Shown: piece after piece, positions 30,177 through 39,280 of the stretch | How positions within the stretch are numbered: position 1 is the stretch's first letter | How the letters are laid out: the number at the start of each line of letters is the position of its first letter | Assembly: GCF_002939705.1 (NCBI RefSeq) | Contig: NZ_MDCB01000009.1 | Span: 62,001 to 126,000, forward strand | Direction: 5' to 3' | Source of the DNA: Xanthomonas albilineans | GTDB lineage: Bacteria > Pseudomonadota > Gammaproteobacteria > Xanthomonadales > Xanthomonadaceae | DNA length: 64,000 nt | Position numbers and translations under genes: made by a program | Notes under the pieces: model-generated | What the model saw: the letters and a program-made list of their open reading frames with translations, nothing else | Databases searched by the model: none | Told to the model about the DNA's origin: nothing

Positions 30177-31379
30177 TCAGCCCTTGGCGACGGTTGCAAC
30201 CGCGTTCGTCACATAGTCCAGGTTGCTCTGGCTCAGTGCAGCCACGCAGATACGGCCGGTGCCGACGGCGTAGATGCCGAACTCCTCGCGCAGCCGATCC
30301 ACTTGCGTTTTGCTCAGCCCCGAGTAGGAGAACATGCCGGCCTGTTGTTGGATGAAACCGAATTCCGGCGCACCCAGAGCCGCCAGTTTCTGCACCATGC
30401 CGGCGCGCAGGGCGTGAATGCGCTCGCGCATCTCGGTCAGTTCCTGCTCCCACATCGCGCGCAATTCGGGGCTGTTGAGTACCCCGGCGACCAAGGCCGC
30501 GCCATGCGTGGACGGGCTGGAATAGATCGTGCGGATGATGCGCTTGACCTGCGACTGCACCGCCTTGCTTTGCGCGGCAGTGGCCGACACCACCGACAGC
30601 GCGCCGACGCGCTCGCCATACAGCGAGAACGATTTGGAGTACGAGCTGGCGACCACATAGGTGTCGATGCCGGCTTCGGCCAGCAGGCGCACCGCATAGG
30701 CGTCTTCCTCGATCCCCTTGTCGAAGCCTTGATAGGCGATATCCACAAACGGGAACAGGCCACGCTCCTTCAACAGCGCGGCCACACTGCGCCACTGCGC
30801 ATGGCTCAGGTCGGCGCCGGTCGGGTTGTGGCAGCAGGCGTGCAACAGCACGACGCTGCCGGGCGCGAGTTTTTGCAGGTCGGCGAGCATGCCATCGAAA
30901 TCCAGGCCGTGCGTGGCCGGATCGAAATAGGTGTAATCGACGACGTCGAAACCAGCGGCGGTGAACACCGCACGGTGGTTCTCCCAACTCGGGTGACTGA
31001 TGGCGATGGTCGAGGTGGATAGCAGTTTTTTCAGCAGGTCCGCGCCCACGCGCAGCGCGCCGCTGCCGCCGACGGTCTGCGAGGTGGCGACGCGGCCAGC
31101 GGCCAGCAGCGGCGACTCGGCGCCGAACAGAAGTTTTTGCGTCGCCAGGTCGTAGGCGGGCAATCCGTCGATCGGCAGATAGCCGCGCGGCTTGGCCTCC
31201 TGCGCCAATTGCTGTTCGATCTGGCGCACGGCGCGCAGCAGCGGGATGCGACCGCTTTCGTCGTAATAGATGCCCACGCCCAGATTGACCTTGGTCGGGC
31301 GGGAGTCGGCGTTGTAAGCCTCGGTCAGGCCCAGGATCGGGTCGCCTGGAACCTGTTCCACGTTTGCAAAGAAGGACAC
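30177..31379 (-). CDS. tyrB: Aromatic amino acid aminotransferase (class I)
   Basis: A 400-residue PLP-dependent aminotransferase. The N-terminus FANVEQVPGDPILGLTEAYN and VNLGVGIYYDE are characteristic of the AspC/TyrB subgroup; HACCHNPTGADL binds the cofactor; and the PLP-lysine is in SYSKSFSLYGERVGAL. It probably interconverts tyrosine, phenylalanine and aspartate with their keto acids. It begins with GTG at 31379. AspC is the alternative; the two cannot be separated from sequence alone. Confidence 0.88.
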   Translation of the reverse strand: MSFFANVEQVPGDPILGLTEAYNADSRPTKVNLGVGIYYDESGRIPLLRAVRQIEQQLAQEAKPRGYLPIDGLPAYDLATQKLLFGAESPLLAAGRVATSQTVGGSGALRVGADLLKKLLSTSTIAISHPSWENHRAVFTAAGFDVVDYTYFDPATHGLDFDGMLADLQKLAPGSVVLLHACCHNPTGADLSHAQWRSVAALLKERGLFPFVDIAYQGFDKGIEEDAYAVRLLAEAGIDTYVVASSYSKSFSLYGERVGALSVVSATAAQSKAVQSQVKRIIRTIYSSPSTHGAALVAGVLNSPELRAMWEQELTEMRERIHALRAGMVQKLAALGAPEFGFIQQQAGMFSYSGLSKTQVDRLREEFGIYAVGTGRICVAALSQSNLDYVTNAVATVAKG

Positions 31380-31631
31380 GGCGTTACTCGTTCGGTGGCG
31401 AAGTGATGATGGTGCCGGGAGAAACCGGAGCCGGCGCGGTCAAACGCCCCATCCTAACAAACGCAGACGTGGTATGGCTTGGCTTGACGCGGTGGCGTAC
31501 GCCTCAGGACGCCGCGCGATCATGGCGCATCCGGCTCCACGGCGCCGCCGTGTTCGCCAGGAGTGCGAGCGTCGGCGTCATGTCGCCCTTGTTTGCCGAT
31601 CATGCGCTTTCAGGCGAAGCGTGCTGCTGCG

Positions 31632-32792
31632 TTACCCCGTGCCCGTCGTCGCATCGGCGACCTGCGCGAGAGAATCGCGGTTGATCGCGTCGATGGATTT
31701 GGCGCCGGTCAGGGTCATCGCCACCCGCATCTCTTTCTCGATCAGCGATAGCAGATTCTCCACCCCTGCCTGGCCGCCGGCGGCTAGCGCATACACGAAG
31801 GCGCGACCGAGCAGGACCGCATCGGCGCCGAGCGCGAGCATGCGCACGACGTCCAATCCGCTACGGATGCCGGAATCGGCCAGGATCTTCAACTTGCCTT
31901 TGACGGCATCGGCAATGGCCGGCAATGCACGTGCGCTGGACAGCACGCCGTCGAGCTGACGCCCGCCATGGTTGGACACGACGATGCCGTCGGCGCCGAA
32001 GCGCACGGCGTCGCGGGCATCGTCCGGGTCGAGGATGCCTTTGATGACCATCGGCCCGGTCCAGAATTCGCGGATCCATTCCAGGTCCTTCCACGAAATC
32101 GACGGATCGAAATTAGCGCCCAGCCAGCCGATGTAATCGGCCAATCCGGTCGGGTGACCGCGATAGGCGGAGATATTGCCCAGATCGTGTGGTTTCCCGC
32201 ACACGCCCACGTCCCACGCCCAACGCGGATGCGCAACCGCTTGCAGCATGCGCCGCAGTGCGGCGTTCGGACCGCTCATGCCCGAATGTGCGTCGCGATA
32301 GCGCGCGCCGGGAGTGGGCATGTCCACGGTAAACACCAAGGTGGTGACGCCGACAGCCTTCGCCCGCTCCAGCGCGTTGCGCATGAAGCCGCGGTCCTTG
32401 AGCACATAGAGCTGGAACCACATTGGCCGGTCGATGGCCGGTGCGACTTCCTCGATCGGGCAGACCGACACTGTGGACAAGGTGAACGGCACGCCTTTGG
32501 CCGCCGCCGCGCGCGCCGCCTGGACTTCGCCACGGCGCGCGTACATCCCGGTCAGGCCGACCGGCGCCAATGCCACCGGCAGTGCCAGACGTTCGCCGAA
32601 CAGTTCGGTGTGCAGGTCCAGCGCAGACATGTCGCGCAGCACCCGCTGACGCAGCGCAATGTCCGCCAGGTCGGCGACATTGCGCCGCAGCGTGTGCTCG
32701 GCATAGGCGCCACCATCGATGTAATGAAACAGGAACGGCGGCAGCCGGCGCTGCGCGGCAGCACGGTAATCGGTGGCGGCGGAGATGATCAT
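31632..32792 (-). CDS. lldD: L-lactate dehydrogenase (FMN-dependent)
   Basis: A 386-residue membrane-associated flavoenzyme that oxidises L-lactate to pyruvate and feeds the respiratory chain. Evidence: [20 protein letters not shown] at the N-terminus, [33 protein letters not shown] and [11 protein letters not shown] with the catalytic His and FMN-binding residues. The ATG at 32792 is chosen because it gives the standard LldD N-terminus; the frame runs 32 codons further. No lldP or lldR lies next to it. Confidence 0.93.
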   Translation of the reverse strand: MIISAATDYRAAAQRRLPPFLFHYIDGGAYAEHTLRRNVADLADIALRQRVLRDMSALDLHTELFGERLALPVALAPVGLTGMYARRGEVQAARAAAAKGVPFTLSTVSVCPIEEVAPAIDRPMWFQLYVLKDRGFMRNALERAKAVGVTTLVFTVDMPTPGARYRDAHSGMSGPNAALRRMLQAVAHPRWAWDVGVCGKPHDLGNISAYRGHPTGLADYIGWLGANFDPSISWKDLEWIREFWTGPMVIKGILDPDDARDAVRFGADGIVVSNHGGRQLDGVLSSARALPAIADAVKGKLKILADSGIRSGLDVVRMLALGADAVLLGRAFVYALAAGGQAGVENLLSLIEKEMRVAMTLTGAKSIDAINRDSLAQVADATTGTG

Positions 32793-33016
32793 GGGCAGTG
32801 TGTCGGCTGGCGGAAGGGAGGCGTGAGGCGCGCGCATCGGGCGTCGTCTTCGTCGCATGTCACCACGCAATGGTCGCACCAGAACCACATCGGTGCGAGC
32901 GAATGTCGCCGATTAAACCGCTGGCGTTGTGCGCGGTGGCAGATGCTGATTTCGTTCTACCCAAAGCACGATGTCGTTCGGTTGCCCCACGAGTATTCCC
33001 CTGTGGTCCCGCTGCC

Positions 33017-33598
33017 TCACCAGACCCACGGCAACAGCCGCCAGCGATGCGCGGCATACGCCGGATAGTCCAGGGGAAACGCCTCGGTCAGCATGGTTTC
33101 CTCGATACGGATGCGGTGCACGAACACCCAAGTCACCGGCAGCACGATGGCCAGCAGCGACAGCACATTGCCCATTCCGACCGCCAACCCGTAGAAGGCC
33201 AACAGGGCACCGGTATACGAGGGATGGCGCAGATAACGGTACGGCCCATGGCCGACCAGGCGTTGGCCGTGCTGAATGGTGAGATCCACGGTGAACCAGC
33301 GCGCCAGCACCCGGATCGCCCACAGCCGCAGCGCCAGACCGCCGATCAACAGCGCGCAGCCCAGCCAGCGTGCAGGCGCACGGAGCGCCGGTGCATCGCG
33401 CCACACATTCAACATCGACAACAGGACCGCCACCGTGACTGCGGCGTACAGCACGCGCCACAGCAGCCGTAGCGTGCCCTGATCGTGGGTGCCGCCGTCG
33501 GCGGCGCGGCGGCGATGGCCGAGCAGCAGTTCGCAGCCGCACCAGCACAGTCCCAGTATCAGGAACAAAAGATCGGGAGGTTGTAGCGTTGTGAGCAT
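33017..33598 (-). CDS. ICMT-like membrane methyltransferase-family protein
   Basis: A 193-residue membrane protein with about five hydrophobic segments. The SAM-binding C-terminal region has HGPYRYLRHPSYTG followed by a hydrophobic helix pair and RIRIEETML, the signature of the isoprenylcysteine carboxyl methyltransferase (ICMT/PEMT-like) family. Bacterial substrates are mostly unknown. The ATG at 33598 was chosen; the reading frame is open to 33805 with residues unlike the family. Confidence 0.8.
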   Translation of the reverse strand: MLTTLQPPDLLFLILGLCWCGCELLLGHRRRAADGGTHDQGTLRLLWRVLYAAVTVAVLLSMLNVWRDAPALRAPARWLGCALLIGGLALRLWAIRVLARWFTVDLTIQHGQRLVGHGPYRYLRHPSYTGALLAFYGLAVGMGNVLSLLAIVLPVTWVFVHRIRIEETMLTEAFPLDYPAYAAHRWRLLPWVW

Positions 33599-33847
33599 GA
33601 CCGTGTTCTGGTGGAAAGTGCGGAGATGACGCCATGGTGATCGCGCCGTTGGCCAATCGCTTGCGACCTGGCGTGGTGCGCCTGGATCGTCTGCCATCCA
33701 GTGAGCATGACGCAAGTATGCTGGCGCCGCACCCGCGCTAGGCGCGCGATCGCAAACCATACGATGCCGTGTGCTGGCGCCGGGACTTCTGCGCGCCAGC
33801 CACACACATTAAGATGCTCCGCGCATTTTGCCGACGAGGAATTCACC

Positions 33848-35053
33848 GTGATCATCCATCCGAAAGTCCGTGGTTTCATCTGTATCACTGCGCATCCGCT
33901 CGGCTGCGAGCGCAATGTGCTCGAACAGATCGAAGCCACGCGCGCGCGCGGCGTGCGTCACGATGGCCCGAAGAACGTGCTGGTGATCGGTGCTTCCACC
34001 GGCTATGGCCTGGCCTCGCGCATCACCGCCGCGTTCGGCTTCGGCGCGGCCACGCTGGGTGTGTTCTTCGAAAAGCCCAGCAGCGACAAGAAGCTCGGCA
34101 GCGCCGGCTGGTACAACAGCGCCGCATTCGATAAACATGCCAAGGCCGCCGGTTTGTACAGCAAGTCGATCAACGGCGATGCGTTCTCCGACGCAACGCG
34201 CGCGCAGGTCATCGAACGGATCAAGACCGAGATGGGCGGGCAGATCGATCTGGTGGTTTATTCGCTTGCCTCCCCGGCGCGCAAGCTGCCCGGCACCGAC
34301 GAAGTGAAGCGTTCGGCGCTCAAGCCGATCGGCAAGACCTACACCGCCACCGCGATCGATACCAACAGGGACGCCATCATCGAGGCGTCGGTCGAACCGG
34401 CGACCGAGCAGGAGATCGAAGACACCGTCACCGTGATGGGCGGCCAGGATTGGGAACTGTGGATCCAGGCGCTGGACGCCGCCGGCGTGCTTGCCCCAGG
34501 CGCACGCACCGTGGCGTTCAGCTACATCGGCACCGAGATCACCTGGCCGATCTACTGGCATGGCACCTTGGGCAAGGCCAAGGTCGATTTGGACCAGACC
34601 GCGCAGCGTTTGCATGCACGCTTGCAGCGTCACGGCGGCGCGGCGAACGTGGCGGTGCTCAAATCGGTGGTCACCCAGGCCAGCGCGGCGATCCCGGTGA
34701 TGCCGCTGTACATCTCCATTGTCTACAAGATCATGAAGGAGAAAGGCCTGCACGAAGGCACCATCGCTCAGGCCGACCGCCTGTTCCGCGAGCGCCTGTA
34801 TCGTCAGGACGGCGAACCGGCGGCGACCGACGCCGAGCATCGCCTGCGTCTGGACGATTGGGAACTGCGCGACGACGTGCAGAATGCCTGCAAGGCGCTG
34901 TGGCCGCAGGTCACCACCGAGAATCTGTCCCAGCTCACCGACTACGCCGGCTACAAGCACGAGTTCCTCAAACTGTTCGGCTTCGACCGCAAGGACATCG
35001 ATTACGATGCCGAGGTCGATCCGAACGTGACCTTCGATTGCATCGAACTGTAG
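33848..35053 (+). CDS. fabV: Enoyl-[acyl-carrier-protein] reductase FabV
   Basis: A 401-residue trans-2-enoyl-ACP reductase, the last step of fatty-acid elongation. It starts with GTG at 33848 after an AGGA site, giving [20 protein letters not shown]. The NADH site is [15 protein letters not shown], and the FabV-type Tyr-x8-Lys dyad is in [21 protein letters not shown] within 230–250. FabV is the enoyl reductase typical of xanthomonads and is little affected by triclosan. It stands alone, away from other fab genes. Confidence 0.96.
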   Translation: MIIHPKVRGFICITAHPLGCERNVLEQIEATRARGVRHDGPKNVLVIGASTGYGLASRITAAFGFGAATLGVFFEKPSSDKKLGSAGWYNSAAFDKHAKAAGLYSKSINGDAFSDATRAQVIERIKTEMGGQIDLVVYSLASPARKLPGTDEVKRSALKPIGKTYTATAIDTNRDAIIEASVEPATEQEIEDTVTVMGGQDWELWIQALDAAGVLAPGARTVAFSYIGTEITWPIYWHGTLGKAKVDLDQTAQRLHARLQRHGGAANVAVLKSVVTQASAAIPVMPLYISIVYKIMKEKGLHEGTIAQADRLFRERLYRQDGEPAATDAEHRLRLDDWELRDDVQNACKALWPQVTTENLSQLTDYAGYKHEFLKLFGFDRKDIDYDAEVDPNVTFDCIEL

Positions 35054-35172
35054 CGCATCCGTCGCGATCGCAGCCATGGCGGGCCCGCCTCGGCCCGCCT
35101 CGCAAGCGACATGGTGCCCGCGGCATGTCCAGCGTTGCGCCAGCGTGTGCAGGTGGCGCAACGGTCATCTCC

Positions 35173-36195
35173 TCACCGCTTCACATCGAAGCGCGTCGCA
35201 CCCACGCTGGCCTGTACCTCGGCCTCGCTCAGCGTCAGCATATCGCCCGGCACCGAATGCTTGAGGCAACCGGCGGCCAGGCCGAAACGGACCGTCGCGG
35301 TATCGTCCCAGCCGCGGCACAGGCCGTGCAGCACGCCAGCGGCGAACGCGTCGCCGCCGCCGATGCGGTCGACGATACCGGTCAACTCTTCGGCGGGTGC
35401 CTGCGCCACGCTGCCATCGCGTCGCAGCAACATCGCGCCCAGGCTGTGCCACTCCGCGCTGTGCGCCACGCGCTGCGTACAGGCCATGAGCTGTAGCTGC
35501 GGGAACGCGGCGAACGCATCGCGTGCACCGGCTTCCACGCGTGCCTGGGCGCTGTCCTGCGGATAGCGGTGACCGAGCACCACTTCCAGATCGCGGTAGT
35601 CGGCGAAGAGCACATCGGCCTGCGCCATCAGCGGACGCAGAATGCTTGGCGCGTCGCCATCCCATGCCTCCCACAACGATGGCCGGTAATTGCCGTCGAA
35701 GGACACCCGTATTCCAGCGGCACGTGCGGCCTGCGCTGCCGCCAACGCCGCCGCGGCGCCGCGTTCGCCAAGCGCCGGCGTCACCCCGGACAGGTGCAAC
35801 CACTGCGCACCCTGCAGCAACGCCGGCCAGTCGTAGGTCTCCGGCGCGACTGTGGCGAAGGTCGAGCCGGCGCGGTCGTAGGTGATCGCGCTGGGTAGGT
35901 GTCCAGCACCGGTGCTGAGGAAATACAGGCCCATGCGCCCGGGGGCGAAACGGATGCGGCCGGTGTCCACGCCGTGGCGGCGTAATTCCCCGGCGGCGGC
36001 GGCGCCGAGCGGATTGTCCGGCAACACGCTCACCATCGTCACCGCATGGCCGAAATGCGCCAGCGCCACGCCGACATTGGCCTCGGCTCCACCCACTTTT
36101 ACCTCCAGCCGCGGCGTTTGCAGCAGGCGTTCGTGCCCAGGCGCGGCCAAGCGCAGCAACAATTCGCCGAAGCAGACGATACGGGAAATGGTCAT
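35173..36195 (-). CDS. kdgK: 2-dehydro-3-deoxygluconokinase (KDG kinase)
   Basis: A 340-residue PfkB-family sugar kinase converting 2-keto-3-deoxygluconate to KDPG, which enters the Entner–Doudoroff pathway. The substrate/cofactor region VGGAEANVGVALAHFG and the C-terminal catalytic motif DRIGGGDAFAAG (Asp as base) are present; SFDGNYRPSLW is typical of KdgK. The ATG at 36195 is used; the frame extends 28 codons upstream. It would use the product of the hexuronate branch started by UxaC at 53588. Confidence 0.88.
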   Translation of the reverse strand: MTISRIVCFGELLLRLAAPGHERLLQTPRLEVKVGGAEANVGVALAHFGHAVTMVSVLPDNPLGAAAAGELRRHGVDTGRIRFAPGRMGLYFLSTGAGHLPSAITYDRAGSTFATVAPETYDWPALLQGAQWLHLSGVTPALGERGAAAALAAAQAARAAGIRVSFDGNYRPSLWEAWDGDAPSILRPLMAQADVLFADYRDLEVVLGHRYPQDSAQARVEAGARDAFAAFPQLQLMACTQRVAHSAEWHSLGAMLLRRDGSVAQAPAEELTGIVDRIGGGDAFAAGVLHGLCRGWDDTATVRFGLAAGCLKHSVPGDMLTLSEAEVQASVGATRFDVKR

Positions 36196-36578
36196 GGCGG
36201 GCGGATCCTGAACAGTCGAGGGAATGCCAAGCATGCCGAGGAATCGCCATGGCGGCCAGAGAGCGTGAGGGCATGGCAACGCGAAAACCGCACGATCGAT
36301 ATGGCGATGCGGGTCCGCCGTTGAAGATGTCTACGTAAAACCTATTTATGCCGGCTGCAATCGCGCCAAACGCGGCGGGGCGTTGACCGGCACCTTAGGG
36401 TACGTTAGGAAACTTGATCTCGTTACGATCACTGCAACCGCTTAAAGTTTATGACACGCTCTAATCGACTCGGGGAGATCATCCGCGATGGTATCGTTGC
36501 CGCATGCATCGTACATGCGACGGCAACATCGACAACGCGGCGGCCATGGAAAATGGTCCGCCGCGTAGAGATCAACCG
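36196..36578. other. Intergenic region with two tandem hairpins
   Basis: 383 bp without a credible gene. Near its right end are two strong inverted repeats: 36496–36527 (arms GTTGCCG-CATG and CATG-CGACGGCAAC) and 36535–36566 (arms ACGCGGCGG-CCAT and ATGGTCCGCCGCGT with a GGAAA loop). They lie just downstream of the stop of the minus-strand secreted-protein gene at 36579. Neither is followed by a T tract, so they may be mRNA-stabilising or factor-dependent termination structures. The rest shows nothing I can assign. Confidence 0.6.
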
Positions 36579-36998
36579 TTATTCAAGGACTTTGAAGGTA
36601 ATGTTGGCCGCGTTGACATCGATTTCTAACTCTCTAACATCTTGAGGGTCACTTGGATGGCCCATTTTGAATAGGTTAAACATCCCGGACATCCCGGTAC
36701 CTTTAAGGCAGTTAGGCGTTGACATTGCGACCACGCTGTACCAAGTGTCGCTGTTGACGTCCGGACCGTTTGCGTAGCCACCTTGATATGTCGGGGTTAC
36801 TATACCCGAACACACAGTGCTCCCATCCGTACCGTTTGTTAGCAGGATGGCCTTGGCGCTGTAGTTAGAGTTTTTTACGAAGATGGCCACATCGTTGAAT
36901 CCCGCGTGCGCCGATGTGGTGGCACCGATCGCCAGCGCGAACATGGCACATAGGGCGGTTTTGCGGAAACGACACAATTTCAGATCAGTGATGGCCAT
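36579..36998 (-). CDS. Small secreted protein of unknown function
   Basis: A 139-residue protein with a clear signal peptide (KLCRFRKTALCAMFALAIGA then SAHA, cleaved before GFND). The mature ~107 residues contain two cysteines (in STVCSGIV and STPNCLKG) that could pair, and many Thr/Asn/Gly residues, suggesting a beta-rich fold. I do not recognise a family. Base composition is lower in G+C than neighbouring genes, suggesting transfer. The ATG at 36998 follows AGGAAAATC. A secreted effector, toxin or adhesin subunit are possibilities without direct support. Confidence 0.65.
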   Translation of the reverse strand: MAITDLKLCRFRKTALCAMFALAIGATTSAHAGFNDVAIFVKNSNYSAKAILLTNGTDGSTVCSGIVTPTYQGGYANGPDVNSDTWYSVVAMSTPNCLKGTGMSGMFNLFKMGHPSDPQDVRELEIDVNAANITFKVLE

Positions 36999-37339
36999 GA
37001 TGATTTTCCTGCGATGAAGTGGTGGGATGGTGGGATTCATTTTCGTTAAATGTTCGTGAAACTGTCCACAGTGGAGATGCAATTTCCAAAATAAAATTTG
37101 TGATTTTTCGCACGCAAATGGATTTTGTCTCGGAAAATCCAGCGCAGCTGAAATATTTAAAAATAAACCAAATATTTCGGGTGCAACAGTAATGAAGTGA
37201 ATACGATGATCGTGCCTTGCGTCGCTGCGTCGGGCGGCGGCTTCCAATCACGCGGCTGGCGGGGCCGCATGCGCATGATGTTGCCCGCGGAACATAGCGC
37301 GACGACCATGTCGGTTATTTCGATCGTTTAGCGGTCCGC
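36999..37339. other. A+T-rich upstream region of the secreted-protein gene
   Basis: 341 bp with no credible gene. The stretch from about 37080 to 37200 is markedly A+T rich and probably carries the promoter of the minus-strand gene at 36998. I could not fix −10/−35 elements with confidence. Its other end abuts the recD stop codon. Confidence 0.5.
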
Positions 37340-39280
37340 TTAGAACAGTCCGCGCTGCACCGGTGAAGCCATTTCGACCAGCGATTCAGGACGTGCTGGC
37401 AATGCCGGTTTCCCACCCAGCCGCCATGCCAATCCCGAAATCCGCGCGGCATGCCGCGCCAGCGCGGTGCGTAGCAGTGGTTCGCTGACGGCCAGATGCA
37501 ACGCGCGACGGGCGCGGGTAAGGCCGGTGTAGACCAGCTCGCGGCTGAGTACGCGCGCGTCGCGGCTGGGCAGTTGCAACCATACGGTGTCGAATTCGCT
37601 GCCCTGTGCCTTATGCACGGTCATGGCGAAGGCGCTCTCGTGCGCGGGCAAGGCGGCGGGGTGGAAGCCGCGCACGTCGCCATCGCCGGCGCCGTCGAAC
37701 CAGGCCACCAGGATGCCCTGCGCGTCGCGTAAGCAAATCCCGACATCGCCGTTGAATAGGCCGTGGCGGTAGCTGTTTTCGACGATCAACAGCAGACGCC
37801 CATGGAACCAAGGCGTGGCGCTCCCCAGGCGGCGGTGGCCGGCGATGGGGTCGGCGAGCAGCTGTTCGATGCGTGCGTTGAGCGTGCGTGCGCCCTGCGG
37901 GCCGGCGCGCACGGCGGTGAGCAGGCGCAGGCGCGCGGCGGCGCGCAGCGCCTCGGCGGGGTCGTCGGCCTCGCCCAGCGCGCGCCAGTGTGCGAGCAGG
38001 GCGTCGCCGCCGGCGACAAGCGGGTCTTCGACACCGTCGTGAAAATGCACGCCGGCCAACTCGCCCTTGCGCAGCAACTGCATGGTGGTGTCGGCGTCGC
38101 CCGTGCGCACGGCCTCGGCCAGCGGGGCCAGAGTAAAGTCCTGCGCCTGGCGGTAGCCGCGCAGCAGATGCACGCGATGTCCGACCAATCCCCCACCCTG
38201 CGCCGCGACCGGACTGTCGCCGAGCAGCGGTCGCAACGCGTGCGCGTCGATGGGCTGCAAGGCATCGCCGGGGCCGGCGGCTTGCAAGATGGCGGCGAGT
38301 ACGTCGCCGGCTTCCACCGACGGTAACTGGTCGGCGTCGCCGAGCAGGATCAGTTGCGCGCCATCGGCGACGGCCTCGACCAGTTTGCACATCAATGGCA
38401 GATCGACCATCGAGGCTTCGTCCACCACGATCACGTCGAACGGCAATGGGTTGTCCGGGTCATGACGGAAGCGCGGCGATTCGGGGATGACGCCGAGCAG
38501 GCGATGCAGGGTGCGCGCCTTGGCCGGCAGCGCTTCGGCCAGGGCCGGATCGACGCCATCGGCGCACATGCGCGCCACGGCGGTACGCAGGCTTGCGGCC
38601 ATGCGCTCAGCGGCCCGGCCAGTGGGCGCGGCCAGGGCGATGCGTGGTGCGGGCATGGACAGGGTGTGCGACTGGGCGATGCGCAGCAGCAGCAGGCGGG
38701 CGATGGTGGTGGTCTTGCCGGTCCCGGGGCCGCCGGTGACCAGCAGTAGCGCGCGGCGCAGGGCGAGCGCGGCGGCCTGGGCCTGGCGGTCGGGAAAGGG
38801 GTCGACGGTTGCCTGCCGCCCCGTGCGGGGAAACAACTGCGCGAACAGCGGCGCCAGTGTGGCCAGGTCGCCCTGGGGCGGCGATGGCGCGGCGAGGCGG
38901 CGCAGGCCCAGCGCCAGACGTCGTTCGTACTCGCGGTAGCGGCGCAGGTACAGCAGGCCGCGTTCGAGCACCAGTGGGCAATCGGCGGCGGCCGCGTCCT
39001 CGGCCGCCGGCTGGGTAACCCAGCGCGAGGCGGCCAATGCGCGCATCCAGTCGTCCGTCGTGGGCAGCGGCGGCGCGGTGCCATCGCGGCTGTCGAGCAA
39101 CGCGTTGGCGTGGGCCGGGTCCAACCCGGCATGACCGCTGGCCACCGCCAACGAGGCCATCGCGGCAGCGGCCAGCACCGCTGGCGCGGTGGTCGGGTCC
39201 AGCCGCTGCAGACTCTGCGCGAAGGCCAGGTCGAGGGTGCGCAGCGTGCCGCCACGTTGCAGGGCATCGAAAAGGTTCAT
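37340..39280 (-). CDS. recD: Exodeoxyribonuclease V subunit alpha (RecD)
   Basis: A 646-residue 5'→3' helicase subunit of RecBCD. Walker A GGPGTGKTTT is near residue 182, Walker B VVDEASMVDL near 290, GDADQLPSVEAGDV near 316, and the C-terminal motif FAMTVHKAQGSEFD with YTGLTRARRAL. It overlaps the recB stop by 4 bp, so translation is probably coupled. Composition is very G+C rich. Confidence 0.94.
   Translation of the reverse strand: MNLFDALQRGGTLRTLDLAFAQSLQRLDPTTAPAVLAAAAMASLAVASGHAGLDPAHANALLDSRDGTAPPLPTTDDWMRALAASRWVTQPAAEDAAAADCPLVLERGLLYLRRYREYERRLALGLRRLAAPSPPQGDLATLAPLFAQLFPRTGRQATVDPFPDRQAQAAALALRRALLLVTGGPGTGKTTTIARLLLLRIAQSHTLSMPAPRIALAAPTGRAAERMAASLRTAVARMCADGVDPALAEALPAKARTLHRLLGVIPESPRFRHDPDNPLPFDVIVVDEASMVDLPLMCKLVEAVADGAQLILLGDADQLPSVEAGDVLAAILQAAGPGDALQPIDAHALRPLLGDSPVAAQGGGLVGHRVHLLRGYRQAQDFTLAPLAEAVRTGDADTTMQLLRKGELAGVHFHDGVEDPLVAGGDALLAHWRALGEADDPAEALRAAARLRLLTAVRAGPQGARTLNARIEQLLADPIAGHRRLGSATPWFHGRLLLIVENSYRHGLFNGDVGICLRDAQGILVAWFDGAGDGDVRGFHPAALPAHESAFAMTVHKAQGSEFDTVWLQLPSRDARVLSRELVYTGLTRARRALHLAVSEPLLRTALARHAARISGLAWRLGGKPALPARPESLVEMASPVQRGLF

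Noticed and set aside
31380-31631. Open frames in the gap between tyrB and lldD
   Set aside because: They lack ribosome-binding sites and protein-like composition and overlap the ends of both genes; the gap looks like ordinary intergenic sequence.
32472-32480. TGTGGACAA, one mismatch from a DnaA box
   Set aside because: Isolated, inside lldD, with no A+T-rich region or other boxes near it; expected by chance in a 64-kb window.
33809-35161. A 450-codon open frame on the minus strand opposite fabV
   Set aside because: It mirrors the well-supported FabV gene; high G+C makes long antisense frames common, and its translation resembles no protein family.
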